The notes beneath the pieces are model-generated. The model ran no database searches. It was not told the origin of the DNA and saw only the letters and a list, made by a program, of their open reading frames with translations. The position numbers and the translations under genes were made by a program. A stretch of DNA of 49,148 nt. It comes from Phragmitibacter sp. Lineage in GTDB: Bacteria; Verrucomicrobiota; Verrucomicrobiia; Verrucomicrobiales; Verrucomicrobiaceae. This document shows, one piece after another, positions 36,287-44,853 of the stretch. The number at the start of each line of letters is the position of its first letter. Positions within the stretch are counted from its first letter, which is position 1. The stretch lies in NCBI GenBank assembly GCA_025361865.1, contig JANYJH010000411.1:1-49148 (forward strand). The letters run 5' to 3'.

Positions 36287-37626
36287 TCGGGTAATTGAGA
36301 ATTTTTGGTTTCGGGGAGGAAAAAGAGGGTGAAAAGTCCGATGAGGTAAAACAGAGACAAGAGAGTTACGGCAACGCTCAGACCAAAAGTGCTCTTTATT
36401 TCTCCAGAGACAAATAAAATCGGTCCGGCAATCAAACGACCTGCGTTAAAACAAAACCCGACGCCTGACGCCCTCAGGTGACTGGGGAAAAGCTCAGGAA
36501 AATAGATGGCGAAGCCCGCGTGGATTCCTGTGGTGAAGAAGCCCAGAAAAGGGAGGAAAAAGAGCATTTGCGCATAAGTCTGAGGTATCCAGCAGGTCAT
36601 GGGAACGATGAACAGTGCCAGCATTAGCATGAGGGCGAAGGTGTTCTTCCGTCCAAGGTAAGCACTGATCGGGCCGAAACTCACCATACCCAAAAAACAG
36701 CCAGTCGTGGTGATGAAGCCGTAGGCGAACTTCGCCTTACTCGCGGCTTCCAAGGAGCTGACGCCTTCGCGCAGCAGGGCTTCTTTGCACAAGTCCTGAG
36801 AGGCCACGGTGACACCCCAAAAGGTGGCCATGCCGACCATCGCGAGCAACATACCGAAGATCGCCCGGCTCCGCCAGCGGGAGTCCGTGAACAGCTCGCG
36901 ATAGCTCCCGAGGCGCTTGTTCTTCCTGGCTTGAGCGGCTTGCCAAATTTCCGATTCATGGATGCTGGACCGCACCCAAAATACGAGCAAGGCAGGCAAC
37001 AGGCCCCAGACATAAGCCCAGCGCCACTCCGTGCCGACCGATATGGCGACAGCGGTGGCCAGCCAGATGCCGGGCACGCTGGAGGAGTGGTAAAGACCGC
37101 CTGCCTGAGCGCGTGCGCTTTGTGGGAAAGCCTCGGCGACCAGCGTGGCGGCCACGGCCCACTCGCCAGCGATGGCCATCGCGACGATGAAACGCAGGAT
37201 ACCGACTTGCCAGAGTTCCTGCGCAAAGAACGTCAACCCGGAGAATAGCGAGTAACAGAGAATGGTGATGGCCATGATCGGCTTCCGGCCCCAGCGATCC
37301 GCGAGCGAGCTGAAGAGCAGCCCACCCACGGCCCCGCCCATCAGGAAGATGCCCAACATCATATCTCCAGCGCGCCGTGCCTCTGGAGAATCCATGGGCA
37401 CATGCAGCAGGTCCGCCAGCAGATCACCGCGCGTGAGATTGAAAATTTGACCCTCAAACGCATCGAAGGCCCAGCCTGCCGAGGCGATCAATAACAACAA
37501 CCACTGATAGCGCGTAACGCCGTGGTGCCATTTTTCGGGAGCGGGGTGGATCATGGGAGCGCGAATCGCGCCCATCATTTTCGCATATTCTGCTCCAACG
37601 CCAGCCATTTGTAAGGATAACATCAT
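36283..37626 (-). CDS. MFS transporter (sugar-acid/metabolite:H+ type)
   Basis: 447 residues, with 12 predicted membrane helices by eye. Loop signature LADRWGRKPIM (between helices 2 and 3) is the MFS motif A, and GEWAVAATLVAEAFP and ISAYLGRKNTF are typical of the aromatic-acid/NanT-like branch. The chosen start at 37626 gives a long soluble N-terminus; two later ATGs at residues 7 and 17 are equally possible. Co-transcribed with the ROK gene. Substrate unknown; a sialic-acid or hexuronate carrier would fit the cluster but is unproven. Confidence 0.8.
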   Translation of the reverse strand: MMLSLQMAGVGAEYAKMMGAIRAPMIHPAPEKWHHGVTRYQWLLLLIASAGWAFDAFEGQIFNLTRGDLLADLLHVPMDSPEARRAGDMMLGIFLMGGAVGGLLFSSLADRWGRKPIMAITILCYSLFSGLTFFAQELWQVGILRFIVAMAIAGEWAVAATLVAEAFPQSARAQAGGLYHSSSVPGIWLATAVAISVGTEWRWAYVWGLLPALLVFWVRSSIHESEIWQAAQARKNKRLGSYRELFTDSRWRSRAIFGMLLAMVGMATFWGVTVASQDLCKEALLREGVSSLEAASKAKFAYGFITTTGCFLGMVSFGPISAYLGRKNTFALMLMLALFIVPMTCWIPQTYAQMLFFLPFLGFFTTGIHAGFAIYFPELFPSHLRASGVGFCFNAGRLIAGPILFVSGEIKSTFGLSVAVTLLSLFYLIGLFTLFFLPETKNSQLPD

Positions 37627-37688
37627 AGGTCAAAGAGGGCGCAGAGGCGAAGCGGCTCCGAATGGCGAAATAAGTTCACGCCAGCCAT

Positions 37689-37708
37689 ATATGCAAGACT
37701 TGGCATAT
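37689..37708. promoter_or_regulatory. imperfect palindrome upstream of the MFS/ROK operon
   Basis: ATATGC and GCATAT (37689-37694 and 37703-37708) face each other around an 8-nt spacer, with AA/TT flanks offset by one base. It lies 63-82 bp upstream of the MFS start, where an operator for the ROK regulator could sit. The arms are short, so this is a weak call. Confidence 0.35.
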
Positions 37709-37736
37709 AGGCGTATCTACCCATGAAATAAATTTT

Positions 37737-38912
37737 TTACCGCACGGCGATCCGCACTAGGTCTGCGCCGAAGCCTTGCATGGTAAGCGTCGCTGCGATC
37801 ACGACCAGCGCTGCCAGCACTCCGATCATCAGCACTTCAATGACCTTCACCAGTGCCAGCGTGCCGCGTGACACGCCGATGTCCTCCAAGGTGGCGAACT
37901 CCCGCTGCCGCATCTTGAAGGATAGCGCGAATACCAGTCCGGCAATCAATAGCACCACCAGACCCAGCGCCATCAGCAGCACCAGCGCGAGCTGCTCTGC
38001 CTGAAGCAGCGTCGCCATCAGCGCATCCATCTCGTCCACGGGCCGCACGAGTTGAGCGCCTTCGGAGGTCTTTTGATAACGACCAAGGAGCAGTGCTTGC
38101 GACTTGGCATCCTTTGGCAAAACCAAAACAGCACTCAGCGGAAACATCGCGGCCTCGCCATGAAAATGGAAGCTAGCGAAGTTCGCATCCGTCACTTCGC
38201 TGAACAGACGCACGGCATTGGTCGCGGCCACATTTCCTTCCTTCATTTCCAGCACTTCGGTTGGTTTCACCACATCATCATGGCCGTGAGCGATGCCTTC
38301 GATGAGCCAAGCCGTCTTCACATCCACGAAGACCGCGTCATCATCTGCGCTGTGATTCGGCGTCAGGATGCCCGTGATCCGCATCTTCAGCGGATAGACG
38401 CCCGCCAGATCAAACAACTGCTCGGGCGAGGAATACAGCGCACTGCCGACTTGCAGGCCACGGGCGCGCGCCAGCTTCCCGCCGATCACGCAGTCTCCAA
38501 GACGCCCGATCATCCGTCCTTGCTCAATACTCAGTCCACGGAACGTAAAGTAGTCCAACGATGTGCCGACGATCGGCGCGTCTTGCGCATGAAAGCGGAC
38601 ATAAAGCGGGATGGCCTCCGCTAAGCCAGTCGCGCGGATGGTTTGCGCTTGTTGAGCGGGGATCGGTTCCCCACCACGCCTGCGGAAGTAGAGCGCGTTC
38701 AGCGTCAGCTCCAGCGCGCTGCCTTTGGCTCCGAGCACCAGCGGCGTGGCCTCCGCTCGGGCTCGCAGTTCGTGTCGAGCGATGCTCACAAAGTCCCGCA
38801 CCGCCAGTGGCAGCGCCAGCGTCAGGCCGAGCGCCACCGCCAGCAGCGCCGTTCGCATCCGGTGATGCGCCACATAGCGCCAGGCGAGATGAAGCGGGCC
38901 GTGGACGTTCAT
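37737..38912 (-). CDS. FtsX-like ABC permease with a short C-terminus
   Basis: 391 residues. The N-terminal helix (MRTALLAVALGLTLALPLAV) precedes a periplasmic MacB-like domain of about 220 residues. Two C-terminal helices are visible (LVLLMALGLVVLLIAGLVFA and VIEVLMIGVLAALVVIAATL), with the family linker MRQREFATLEDIGVSRGTLALVKV. FtsX/LolC-type permeases normally have four helices, so the fourth appears missing; I saw no frameshift that would restore it. Its ATG overlaps the ATPase gene stop by four bases (ATGA). Confidence 0.85.
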   Translation of the reverse strand: MNVHGPLHLAWRYVAHHRMRTALLAVALGLTLALPLAVRDFVSIARHELRARAEATPLVLGAKGSALELTLNALYFRRRGGEPIPAQQAQTIRATGLAEAIPLYVRFHAQDAPIVGTSLDYFTFRGLSIEQGRMIGRLGDCVIGGKLARARGLQVGSALYSSPEQLFDLAGVYPLKMRITGILTPNHSADDDAVFVDVKTAWLIEGIAHGHDDVVKPTEVLEMKEGNVAATNAVRLFSEVTDANFASFHFHGEAAMFPLSAVLVLPKDAKSQALLLGRYQKTSEGAQLVRPVDEMDALMATLLQAEQLALVLLMALGLVVLLIAGLVFALSFKMRQREFATLEDIGVSRGTLALVKVIEVLMIGVLAALVVIAATLTMQGFGADLVRIAVR

Positions 38913-39559
38913 GCTCGTAAGTCTTTAAAGTCCACCACGCGGTCAAACCAGCGCTGCATCTCCCCATCATGCGTCACCACGATGAGCGCGGTGTTGCGCG
39001 CCTTCACGTCCTCGGTCAACAAGGCCATCACTTCATCCTTGCGTGCGCCGTCGAGCGATGAAGTCGGCTCATCCGCGAACACCGCCAGCGGCTCATGCAG
39101 GAGTGAACGCGCCACCGCCACGCGCTGGCGTTCGCCCTGAGAAAGATCGCTCGTGAGCCGCTTCCAGTGCGGCATCATCTCCAGCCGTTCCAGCACTTGC
39201 TGCGCCTTCGTTTGGATGTCCTCAGTCAGCCCCCCACTGAGCCGCATGGGCAGTAGAAGATTGTCCTCCACGCTCAGGTAATCAAGCAAGGCGAAGTCCT
39301 GGAACACCAGTCCCAGCCTGCGCAAGCGGAACTCGCGTCGCGTCGTTTCCGTCAGGGTTGATAGGCTAGTTTCGCCGAACTGCACAGTTCCCCGTTGTGG
39401 AGTTAGAATGCCCGTGAGTAGCTTTAAGAGCGTCGTCTTGCCAGCCCCGCTCGGCCCCATAATTCCTAGTGCTTCTCCGGGTTTCACGATCAATTCAGGA
39501 ATGGCCAAAGCGAACTCCCCGCTGGCATAGCGGAAGTGGAGATCACGAGCAGAGAGCAT
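38909..39559 (-). CDS. LolD/MacB-type ABC ATPase
   Basis: 216 residues from ATG 39559 (MLSARDLHFRY); an upstream start adds 11 residues with no support. Walker A GPSGAGKT (residues 35-42), Q-loop FQDFALLDYLS, signature LSQGERQRVAVARSL, Walker B AVFADEPTSSLD and the H-loop VVTHD are intact. Partner of the FtsX-like permease; together they probably extract lipoproteins or a small molecule from the inner membrane. It lies downstream of a strong terminator, so it has its own promoter in 39560-39625. Confidence 0.9.
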   Translation of the reverse strand: MLSARDLHFRYASGEFALAIPELIVKPGEALGIMGPSGAGKTTLLKLLTGILTPQRGTVQFGETSLSTLTETTRREFRLRRLGLVFQDFALLDYLSVEDNLLLPMRLSGGLTEDIQTKAQQVLERLEMMPHWKRLTSDLSQGERQRVAVARSLLHEPLAVFADEPTSSLDGARKDEVMALLTEDVKARNTALIVVTHDGEMQRWFDRVVDFKDLRA

Positions 39560-39625
39560 GAAATAAGGGAGCGCGTCCCCTCCTGTCCGCAACCTGAATG
39601 TGGAAGGTGAATCCCCCTGTTCAGC

Positions 39626-39660
39626 AAAAACCCCGTCCCACCAACTGGCGGAACGGGGTT
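39626..39660 (-). terminator. Rho-independent terminator of the acidic-protein gene
   Basis: On the minus strand AACCCCGT is followed by a 16-nt loop, then ACGGGGTT and a run of Ts (ACGGGGTTTTTG). Arms at 39629-39636 and 39653-39660 pair perfectly over 8 bp. It lies 30 bp beyond the stop of the Ser/Asp/Glu-rich protein, in the right orientation for it. Confidence 0.85.
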
Positions 39661-39689
39661 GAATACTATGCGCTAATGACTAGAGCTGG

Positions 39690-40220
39690 CTATTCCTCGT
39701 CGCCACCTTCTTCTTCAGCGTCGTCGTCACCATCCTCTTCTTCAGCATCGTCGTCGCCATCTTCTTCAGCGTCGTCGTCGCCGTCTTCTTCAGCGTCGTC
39801 GTCGCCGTCTTCTTCCTCATCGTCGTCGCTATCATCTTCCTCGTCCTCTTCTGATTCCTCGGACGTTTCAGATTCCTCAGAACTGGATTCGGAGTAGGAT
39901 TCTGAATAGGACTCATAGTAAGAATCCGAGTATTCACTGTAGAGAGTGTCGGAATCTGAGAAACTGAATGAATAGGTATCGCTTACGGAAGAACTCCAAC
40001 TGCGCACCCACTCCGTGATGATGGTGAAGTAGCTGTCCGATCCTGTTTTGAAGAAGGCTTCTTCAATCGCACGGGCGGCAAGGGCACTGCCAGCAACAAG
40101 AGCTGCTGCAGCCGCAGCTTTGGCAGCCAGAGAGGTGGTTTTGTCACCCTCTGTTTTATAAACGGTTGAGGCGTATTTCAGACGCTTGGCGACTTCGGTA
40201 GGAGAGAATTTATCAGGCAT
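39690..40220 (-). CDS. Ser/Tyr-to-Asp/Glu gradient protein, low complexity
   Basis: 176 residues, no family recognised. Residues 1-30 are ordinary (FSPTEVAKRLKYASTVYK), followed by an Ala-rich hydrophobic stretch (LAAKAAAAAALVAGSALAAR). From about residue 75 the chain changes in steps: a Ser/Tyr/Asp/Phe zone (SDTYSFSFSDSDTLYSEYSD), a Ser/Glu zone and a tail of DGDDDAEE repeats. The tail is encoded by 24-bp tandem DNA. Such acidic, disordered tails bind cations or mask DNA-like surfaces. It is closed off by its own terminator and has AT-rich upstream DNA, which favours a real gene. On the opposite strand the same DNA reads as a Ser-rich frame; that is a shadow. Confidence 0.65.
   Translation of the reverse strand: MPDKFSPTEVAKRLKYASTVYKTEGDKTTSLAAKAAAAAALVAGSALAARAIEEAFFKTGSDSYFTIITEWVRSWSSSVSDTYSFSFSDSDTLYSEYSDSYYESYSESYSESSSEESETSEESEEDEEDDSDDDEEEDGDDDAEEDGDDDAEEDGDDDAEEEDGDDDAEEEGGDEE
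39710..39830. repeat. 24-bp tandem repeats encoding DGDDDAEE
   Basis: At least four imperfect units of about 24 bp, each containing tcgtcgtcgcc and cttcttcagcg, with in-frame 3-bp length changes. The unit size keeps the reading frame. Probably expanded by slippage, so copy number may vary between strains. Confidence 0.7.
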
Positions 40221-40479
40221 AGGAATGATAGGTATAGGGTGGCTCTATTGAATATTATTTCTTGGATGTGACATCGCGAAGGGGGGCGCAACGAGGGCGA
40301 GAATACCCAAAGGCTTGGGCCTGTCAGGCGTTATTTCAGGTGATTTGGTTTTTAGGAATAAGACAGATGATCCTGCTATCGACAGTTCAATATGGACCCA
40401 GTATGACTGTGGTATTCCGTATGTAAGAGACCGTCAGTGTTCACTTCTCCCTCCCCCCTTCATTACCCTCATCAAAGCC

Positions 40480-41076
40480 ATGTCACCACACCTCCCAACT
40501 CGCTGCCTTTTTCTTTTACTCCTTCTGTTCCTCGTAAGCACCGGGCTCAGCCATGCCGATCAGTTTGTGCTCTTCGATGTGACCTTCCCTTTTACCAAAG
40601 CGGATGCCGACAACGCGAAGCCGAGCCAGTCCCACTACTACGTGAAAGGTGATAAGCTCAACGCCGAGCGCCCGAAGGACTGGACGGCTCCCGTGGACTA
40701 TCGCAACGGCACCGTGCATGTGCGTCTTGAAGTAATCGAGAAGCCAGCGGGCAGTCAGCCCACGACATGGAGCGTCTGCTACATCCCGAACAAAGGCCAA
40801 AACCACGGCTATGGCTGCATAGGCACCGGCGTTTATAAGGATACTGGCGTGGTGGAGAAGGACATCGAGATGACCAGCTTCTGGCAGAATAACGACATCA
40901 TCTGGAGTGAAGGCATCAAGGAGATGCACCTCGTCCTCAAGGACGACCACAACCTCCACGCCCACAAGCGTCCGGAGGCTGAACTCTTCTTCCCCACCAA
41001 GGTCCGCATGACGCTTATTCAAGTCTCGAAAGGCGCAAAGTATGATCCGAAGCTGGTGCCGAATTTACCGAAGTGA
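40480..41076 (+). CDS. secreted protein of unknown function
   Basis: 198 residues from ATG 40480, which starts a signal peptide (TRCLFLLLLLFLVSTGLSHA); an in-frame start 165 bp upstream would place 55 unrelated residues before it. The mature part has a beta-rich look with pairs of aromatic residues (FVLFDVTFPFTKADAD, SHYYVKGDKL, HVRLEVIEKPAGSQPTTW, CYIPNKGQNHGYGCIG) and two cysteines that could bond. No family is recognised. It stands alone between divergent and convergent neighbours. Confidence 0.7.
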   Translation: MSPHLPTRCLFLLLLLFLVSTGLSHADQFVLFDVTFPFTKADADNAKPSQSHYYVKGDKLNAERPKDWTAPVDYRNGTVHVRLEVIEKPAGSQPTTWSVCYIPNKGQNHGYGCIGTGVYKDTGVVEKDIEMTSFWQNNDIIWSEGIKEMHLVLKDDHNLHAHKRPEAELFFPTKVRMTLIQVSKGAKYDPKLVPNLPK

Positions 41077-41117
41077 GTGTAGGCGTGCGGAGGTGAATGG
41101 ATGAGTCTAAATCTGGG

Positions 41118-42260
41118 TCACTGCCCGTAGCTGCCGTAGTAAGTCTGGCTCTTGTCCCACGCACGGCCTTTGACCGCTTGGAAGGTAGCCGCATCAGCAT
41201 CCAAGACGACATAGGCACCGCAATAGACCTTGTTCTTGTCCTTGGCGTAGGCTGAGGGAAAGCGAGAGCCTGACGCGTTATCAGGGCCAACAATCACGAA
41301 CGTCGCGAGATCAGCCTCTTCGACGATGGATCTCCCACAATAGGCGTTCTTGGCATCCCTCCCATAGCAGTAGTCCAGTGCTTCGAAGGTCTTCGGATCA
41401 GCTTCTGGGAACACGCCGCCATCGAAATAGACCTGCTTCGCATCTTTCGCATAGTGGGACTTTAGCCCTGTGAACGTCGCGGCATCAGCCAGTTCCATGA
41501 CCTTGATTCCAGGGTCTGTGATGCGGTCGCCACCGTGATAGACACGCTTTGCATCCTTCGCGTAATCGTCAGCAAAGGCCTCGAAGGTTTTCGGGTCCGC
41601 ATCGGCGATGATTTCCTCGCGGTGATACACCTTCTTCTCGTCCTTGGCGAAGCCTGATTTCAGCACCTGGAACGTGGCCGTATCAGCTATGGAGAAAGCA
41701 TCCGCACCGACGTAATAATTGATTTTGTCATAAGCCCAGATGTCTCCCACCGAGCCACCGTCAATAGCGATCTTGAACGAGGCGAGATCGCGAATATGCA
41801 GCGGACTGTTCCCCAGATAGTAATCTTTCTTGTCCCTTCCGATCCGATAGAATGAGATAGTCCCACGGTTCTCGTTCACACCATCGACGAACTCAAAGGA
41901 AGCTGGGTCAGCGCCCTCGATCACTCCGTGGCAATAAACCTGGTGCGCGTCCTTCGCGTATTCGCCTTGGTCATCTAGTAACTTGAAGGTCTTCGAGTCC
42001 GAGCCTGGCAAGACCAAATGTTGATAAATAACATGCGTCGCGTCCTTGGCATAAGGGCCCGGATGAACGCGCTTAAATGTGGAGCCATCAGCCCCGTCAA
42101 CCAAGTGTTCAGTCGCCTCGTTCCAGAGGCCGTTCCCGCGATAGGTGACGTAGAAAACTTCCTTTCCCCGGACTTTGTAATCCGACTCTGTCTTCAGGCA
42201 GTTGGAGAGGAAAATCGGGACCAATGCGAGGAGCCACCGGAGAATTCGTGAGAGCTTCAT
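41118..42260 (-). CDS. DKNYY-repeat lipoprotein
   Basis: 380 residues. A lipoprotein signal ends in LVPIFLSNC, with Cys as the lipid anchor. The chain carries about nine repeats of the DKNYY type, such as YAKDAHQVYCHGVIEGADPA, YAKDAKRVYHGGDRI and YAKDKNKVYCGAYVVLDADA, each with a conserved [YF]AKD-x3-VY core and an ADxxTF end. DKNYY proteins have no known activity and are assumed to be surface-exposed. It runs towards the secreted protein gene convergently. Confidence 0.85.
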   Translation of the reverse strand: MKLSRILRWLLALVPIFLSNCLKTESDYKVRGKEVFYVTYRGNGLWNEATEHLVDGADGSTFKRVHPGPYAKDATHVIYQHLVLPGSDSKTFKLLDDQGEYAKDAHQVYCHGVIEGADPASFEFVDGVNENRGTISFYRIGRDKKDYYLGNSPLHIRDLASFKIAIDGGSVGDIWAYDKINYYVGADAFSIADTATFQVLKSGFAKDEKKVYHREEIIADADPKTFEAFADDYAKDAKRVYHGGDRITDPGIKVMELADAATFTGLKSHYAKDAKQVYFDGGVFPEADPKTFEALDYCYGRDAKNAYCGRSIVEEADLATFVIVGPDNASGSRFPSAYAKDKNKVYCGAYVVLDADAATFQAVKGRAWDKSQTYYGSYGQ

Positions 42261-42318
42261 AAAGCCACAGTCATGGTGTCAGGAGGCACGCTTTGACAAA
42301 TGCTTTTTGCAGCCACAG

Positions 42319-42993
42319 CTACATCACCCGCTCGCAGGTCTTTACCACGGCACCTTCCTCTGTGGCCATCCAACACACACGCCAACCCGCGATCTCCGTG
42401 GCATACTCGCGCGATGGATCATCGTGATAAGCAGGCTGCGGATTGAGCGCGAGCGACTGATCAATGATCAAGCGCACCTCCTCAGGCGGCAGGCTCGGGC
42501 AATCCCACCGCACGGGCACAGGCTGCGGAGCCTCATTCGCAAAGCCGCTGTGGGCCTCAGGGATGGAATCTGCGTAGCGGACATACGGCTTGATGTCGAG
42601 CACGGGCGTGCCATCAACGAGGTCAACGCCGGACACGAACAGGCGCGGTGCCAGATCGCCGTCCAGCTCCACGCGATCAAGCTTCACCACGCTCAAGGTC
42701 AGTCGATTTGGGCGAAACGGCGAGCGCGTCGCAAAGACTCCACGCCGTTCATTGCCCCCGAGCTTCGGTGGTCGCACCGTTAAAGCGGTCGGTTCTTCGT
42801 TGACCAGATGGAACCGCGTGATGAGCCAGAGATGGCTGAACTCCTCGATACCGCGCACTGCTTCAGTCCTACGATAAGCAGGCTCAAATTCAATGATGCC
42901 CCAAGCGCTCGGCACCAGTCCAGACTGCCGTGGCACTCCAAACTTATCCGTGTAACAAGTCCGCAGCGTGGCAATGACATTGAGTGAAATCAT
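42319..42993 (-). CDS. trmO: tRNA t6A37 methyltransferase TrmO (TsaA)
   Basis: 224 residues from ATG 42993, where the family's N-terminal strand begins (ISLNVIATLRTCYTDKFGVP). Hallmarks: RQSGLVPSAWGIIEF, AVRGIEEFSHLWLI, VRPPKLGGNERRGVFATRSP, FRPNRLTLSVVKL and DLVDGTPVLDIKPYV. E. coli TrmO has the same order and similar length. It methylates N6 of threonylcarbamoyladenosine at position 37 of some tRNAs with S-adenosylmethionine. It is an ordinary chromosomal gene and marks this side of the contig as chromosome-like. Confidence 0.92.
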   Translation of the reverse strand: MISLNVIATLRTCYTDKFGVPRQSGLVPSAWGIIEFEPAYRRTEAVRGIEEFSHLWLITRFHLVNEEPTALTVRPPKLGGNERRGVFATRSPFRPNRLTLSVVKLDRVELDGDLAPRLFVSGVDLVDGTPVLDIKPYVRYADSIPEAHSGFANEAPQPVPVRWDCPSLPPEEVRLIIDQSLALNPQPAYHDDPSREYATEIAGWRVCWMATEEGAVVKTCERVM

Positions 42994-43120
42994 CTGGCAA
43001 CTAGGGCGCAGGATACACTGAGGCAAGGAGTGTTTTCTATCTGAGATTCAGTATCGGGCAACTGTTTCTTGATAGCGAATGATTAGACTGGCCACCGGAT
43101 CAACTCAAGCATCGCCCAAC

Positions 43121-43585
43121 TCAGAAAAGCTCGCCTTGCGCAGCGGGCGCAGGATCCGGCGGGCGCAGCGGCTCTACCGTCTTAATGGTTCCATCGGGAT
43201 TGAAGATGCCGAGCAAGGCAAAGTGTTCATCACGAAAGTAAGCGAGCTGAGCAGGAGTCGCTGCCGCAGTCACCATTTTGGCAATGCGATAGGCCTCGCC
43301 TGTTTTCCCCAGCACTGGAGGCTCGAGAACAAAGAACAATCGCACTCCGTCAGGGGTCTCGCCCCAGCGGACTTCATCCGTTTCATCATCCCTGACCGCC
43401 ACGCCTGATACCACTGCCGTTTGCACCAGTTCATGGCCCGGCTTGCTCAACCACCATTTGAGCTTTTCACCCTGAGCAGAGCCACCCCAGATACCTACAC
43501 ACTCAGTCCCATCCGTTCGAAACAAAGGAATGGGCTGACTGGCCTTCCAAACGCGATTGTCGGTAGTGCGGAAAAGATGCGGCAT
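43121..43585 (-). CDS. conserved-looking protein of unknown function
   Basis: 154 residues, no signal peptide and no recognised domain. The sequence has balanced composition and reads as a globular protein: FRTDGTECVGIWGGSAQGEK, LKWWLSKPGHELVQT, FFVLEPPVLGKTGEAYRIAK. Its place after trmO with a 127-bp gap gives no clue. I judge it real from its length and codon pattern, but function cannot be stated. Confidence 0.55.
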   Translation of the reverse strand: MPHLFRTTDNRVWKASQPIPLFRTDGTECVGIWGGSAQGEKLKWWLSKPGHELVQTAVVSGVAVRDDETDEVRWGETPDGVRLFFVLEPPVLGKTGEAYRIAKMVTAAATPAQLAYFRDEHFALLGIFNPDGTIKTVEPLRPPDPAPAAQGELF

Positions 43586-43784
43586 AAGAAAAGATCATTC
43601 GAAAACGAGTGATTACCTTTGGCACACATCGAATGCGGATCAAATCGCATTCACCCCGCACTCTACGAGGCGGTTGAACTCTGCGGGGAACTTCTGAGCA
43701 AGATTGCGAAGCCAAAGCTCGCCAAGTCCTTGATTTCCGTGAGATTAGGGCAGAGTAAGCAGCGCACCTCAACCTAGCCTTCCT

Positions 43785-44660
43785 ATGAGATCAAACACGT
43801 TCACACGCCGCAGCTTTCTCGGCACCGCCGTCGCAGCCGCCACCAGCTTCACGCTTCCCCGGTTTGCGTCTGCCGCAGACAAGCCCAACTCCGTCTTCAA
43901 CGGTGTGCGCATCGGATGCATCACGTATAGCTACCGCAGCATGGCGAAGACAGCCGAGGAGACGCTCAAAGCGTTGCTTGATGACGGCCTAAGCGAGACC
44001 GAACTCATGGGCGGCCCCATCCAGGGCTTCGCTGGTATTAAAGGCAAAGCCACCGACGCTGAGCGTGAGCAGCAGCTCGCGAAGTGCCGTGAACTGCGGA
44101 AGATGTATAACGATGCGGGCGTGAATATCCACATCCACAAGATGGGCTTCGGTCAGTCGGATGAGGAGATTGACTTCAGCTTCCTCGTGGCCAAGGCGCT
44201 GGGCTGCACCGGCGTGACCACCGAGCGCAATGCCATCCTCGCCGCGCGCGTCGCACCGTTTGCGGACAAGCATAAGATCTGGGTCGGGTTTCACAACCAC
44301 ACAAACAACCTGCCGGAGATGGAGCAGCACGATTCCATTCTGGACCTCGGCCAGTTCATCGGCTTCAACCTCGACATCGGTCACTACGTCGCGGGTTCGA
44401 AGGGCAAGTCACCGATCCCCGTGTTGGAGAAGTATCATGACCGCATCGTGAGCCTGCACCTGAAGGACCGCACCGCCGACGGCGGCAACGTCGCATGGGG
44501 CCAGGGCCAGACACCGATCAAGGAAGTGCTGCAGTTGATGCGCAAGGAGAAGTGGACCTTCCCCGCCGAGATCGAGCTGGAATACCAGATTCCCCAAGGC
44601 TCCACCGCCGTCGCCGAAGTGGCGAAGTGCGTCCAGTATTGCAAAGAGGCGCTGGCGTGA
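43785..44660 (+). CDS. Tat-exported TIM-barrel sugar epimerase/isomerase-like protein
   Basis: 291 residues. A twin-arginine signal (FTRRSFLGTAVAAATSFTLP) is followed by a xylose-isomerase-like/AP-endonuclease-2 TIM barrel: VGFHNHTNNLPEME, GFNLDIGHYVAGSK, IVSLHLKDRTADGG and EIELEYQIPQG supply metal-ligand candidates (His, Asp, His, Glu) in the family order. Likely a periplasmic sugar isomerase, epimerase or keto-sugar hydrolase. It is the last chromosome-like gene before the plasmid-type region. Confidence 0.85.
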   Translation: MRSNTFTRRSFLGTAVAAATSFTLPRFASAADKPNSVFNGVRIGCITYSYRSMAKTAEETLKALLDDGLSETELMGGPIQGFAGIKGKATDAEREQQLAKCRELRKMYNDAGVNIHIHKMGFGQSDEEIDFSFLVAKALGCTGVTTERNAILAARVAPFADKHKIWVGFHNHTNNLPEMEQHDSILDLGQFIGFNLDIGHYVAGSKGKSPIPVLEKYHDRIVSLHLKDRTADGGNVAWGQGQTPIKEVLQLMRKEKWTFPAEIELEYQIPQGSTAVAEVAKCVQYCKEALA

Positions 44661-44703
44661 GTGGGGCCAAAAGGAGCGCGGACACTCCTGTTGTATTCCA
44701 TGA

Positions 44704-44841
44704 TGTTGCACTGTGTTGCATTCATTTGCAAAGCCTTGCAGCACAAGGGTTCGACGATGGTTGCGCGTTGCTCCCAATTGCATCCAGTGGGGCTGAATTG
44801 CACGTTTTCAGGCCGTGACTGTATAAAATGGCTGTATAAAA
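44704..44841. repeat. phased TTGCA array: candidate centromere (parS)
   Basis: TTGCA occurs at 44706, 44716, 44726 and 44736, exactly 10 bp apart, then within aattgca at 44776-44782 and 44796-44802 (20 bp apart). Two copies of CTGTATAAAA follow at 44819-44828 and 44832-44841. All are on one face of the helix or nearly so. The array lies just downstream of the partition genes. TTGCA also occurs twice in the parA promoter region (45945-45957), so one DNA-binding protein may recognise both. No open frame explains the region. Confidence 0.6.
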
Positions 44842-44853
44842 CCGGCGACTTGA

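Noticed and set aside
39598-39897. Plus-strand Ser/Pro-rich open frame
   Set aside because: It is the complement of the 24-bp repeats encoding DGDDDAEE; the minus gene has its own terminator.
43619-43777. Plus-strand 52-residue open frame from a TTG
   Set aside because: Reads plausibly (HPALYEAVELCGELLSK) but is very short, lacks a start ATG and has no match I know; possibly a fragment.
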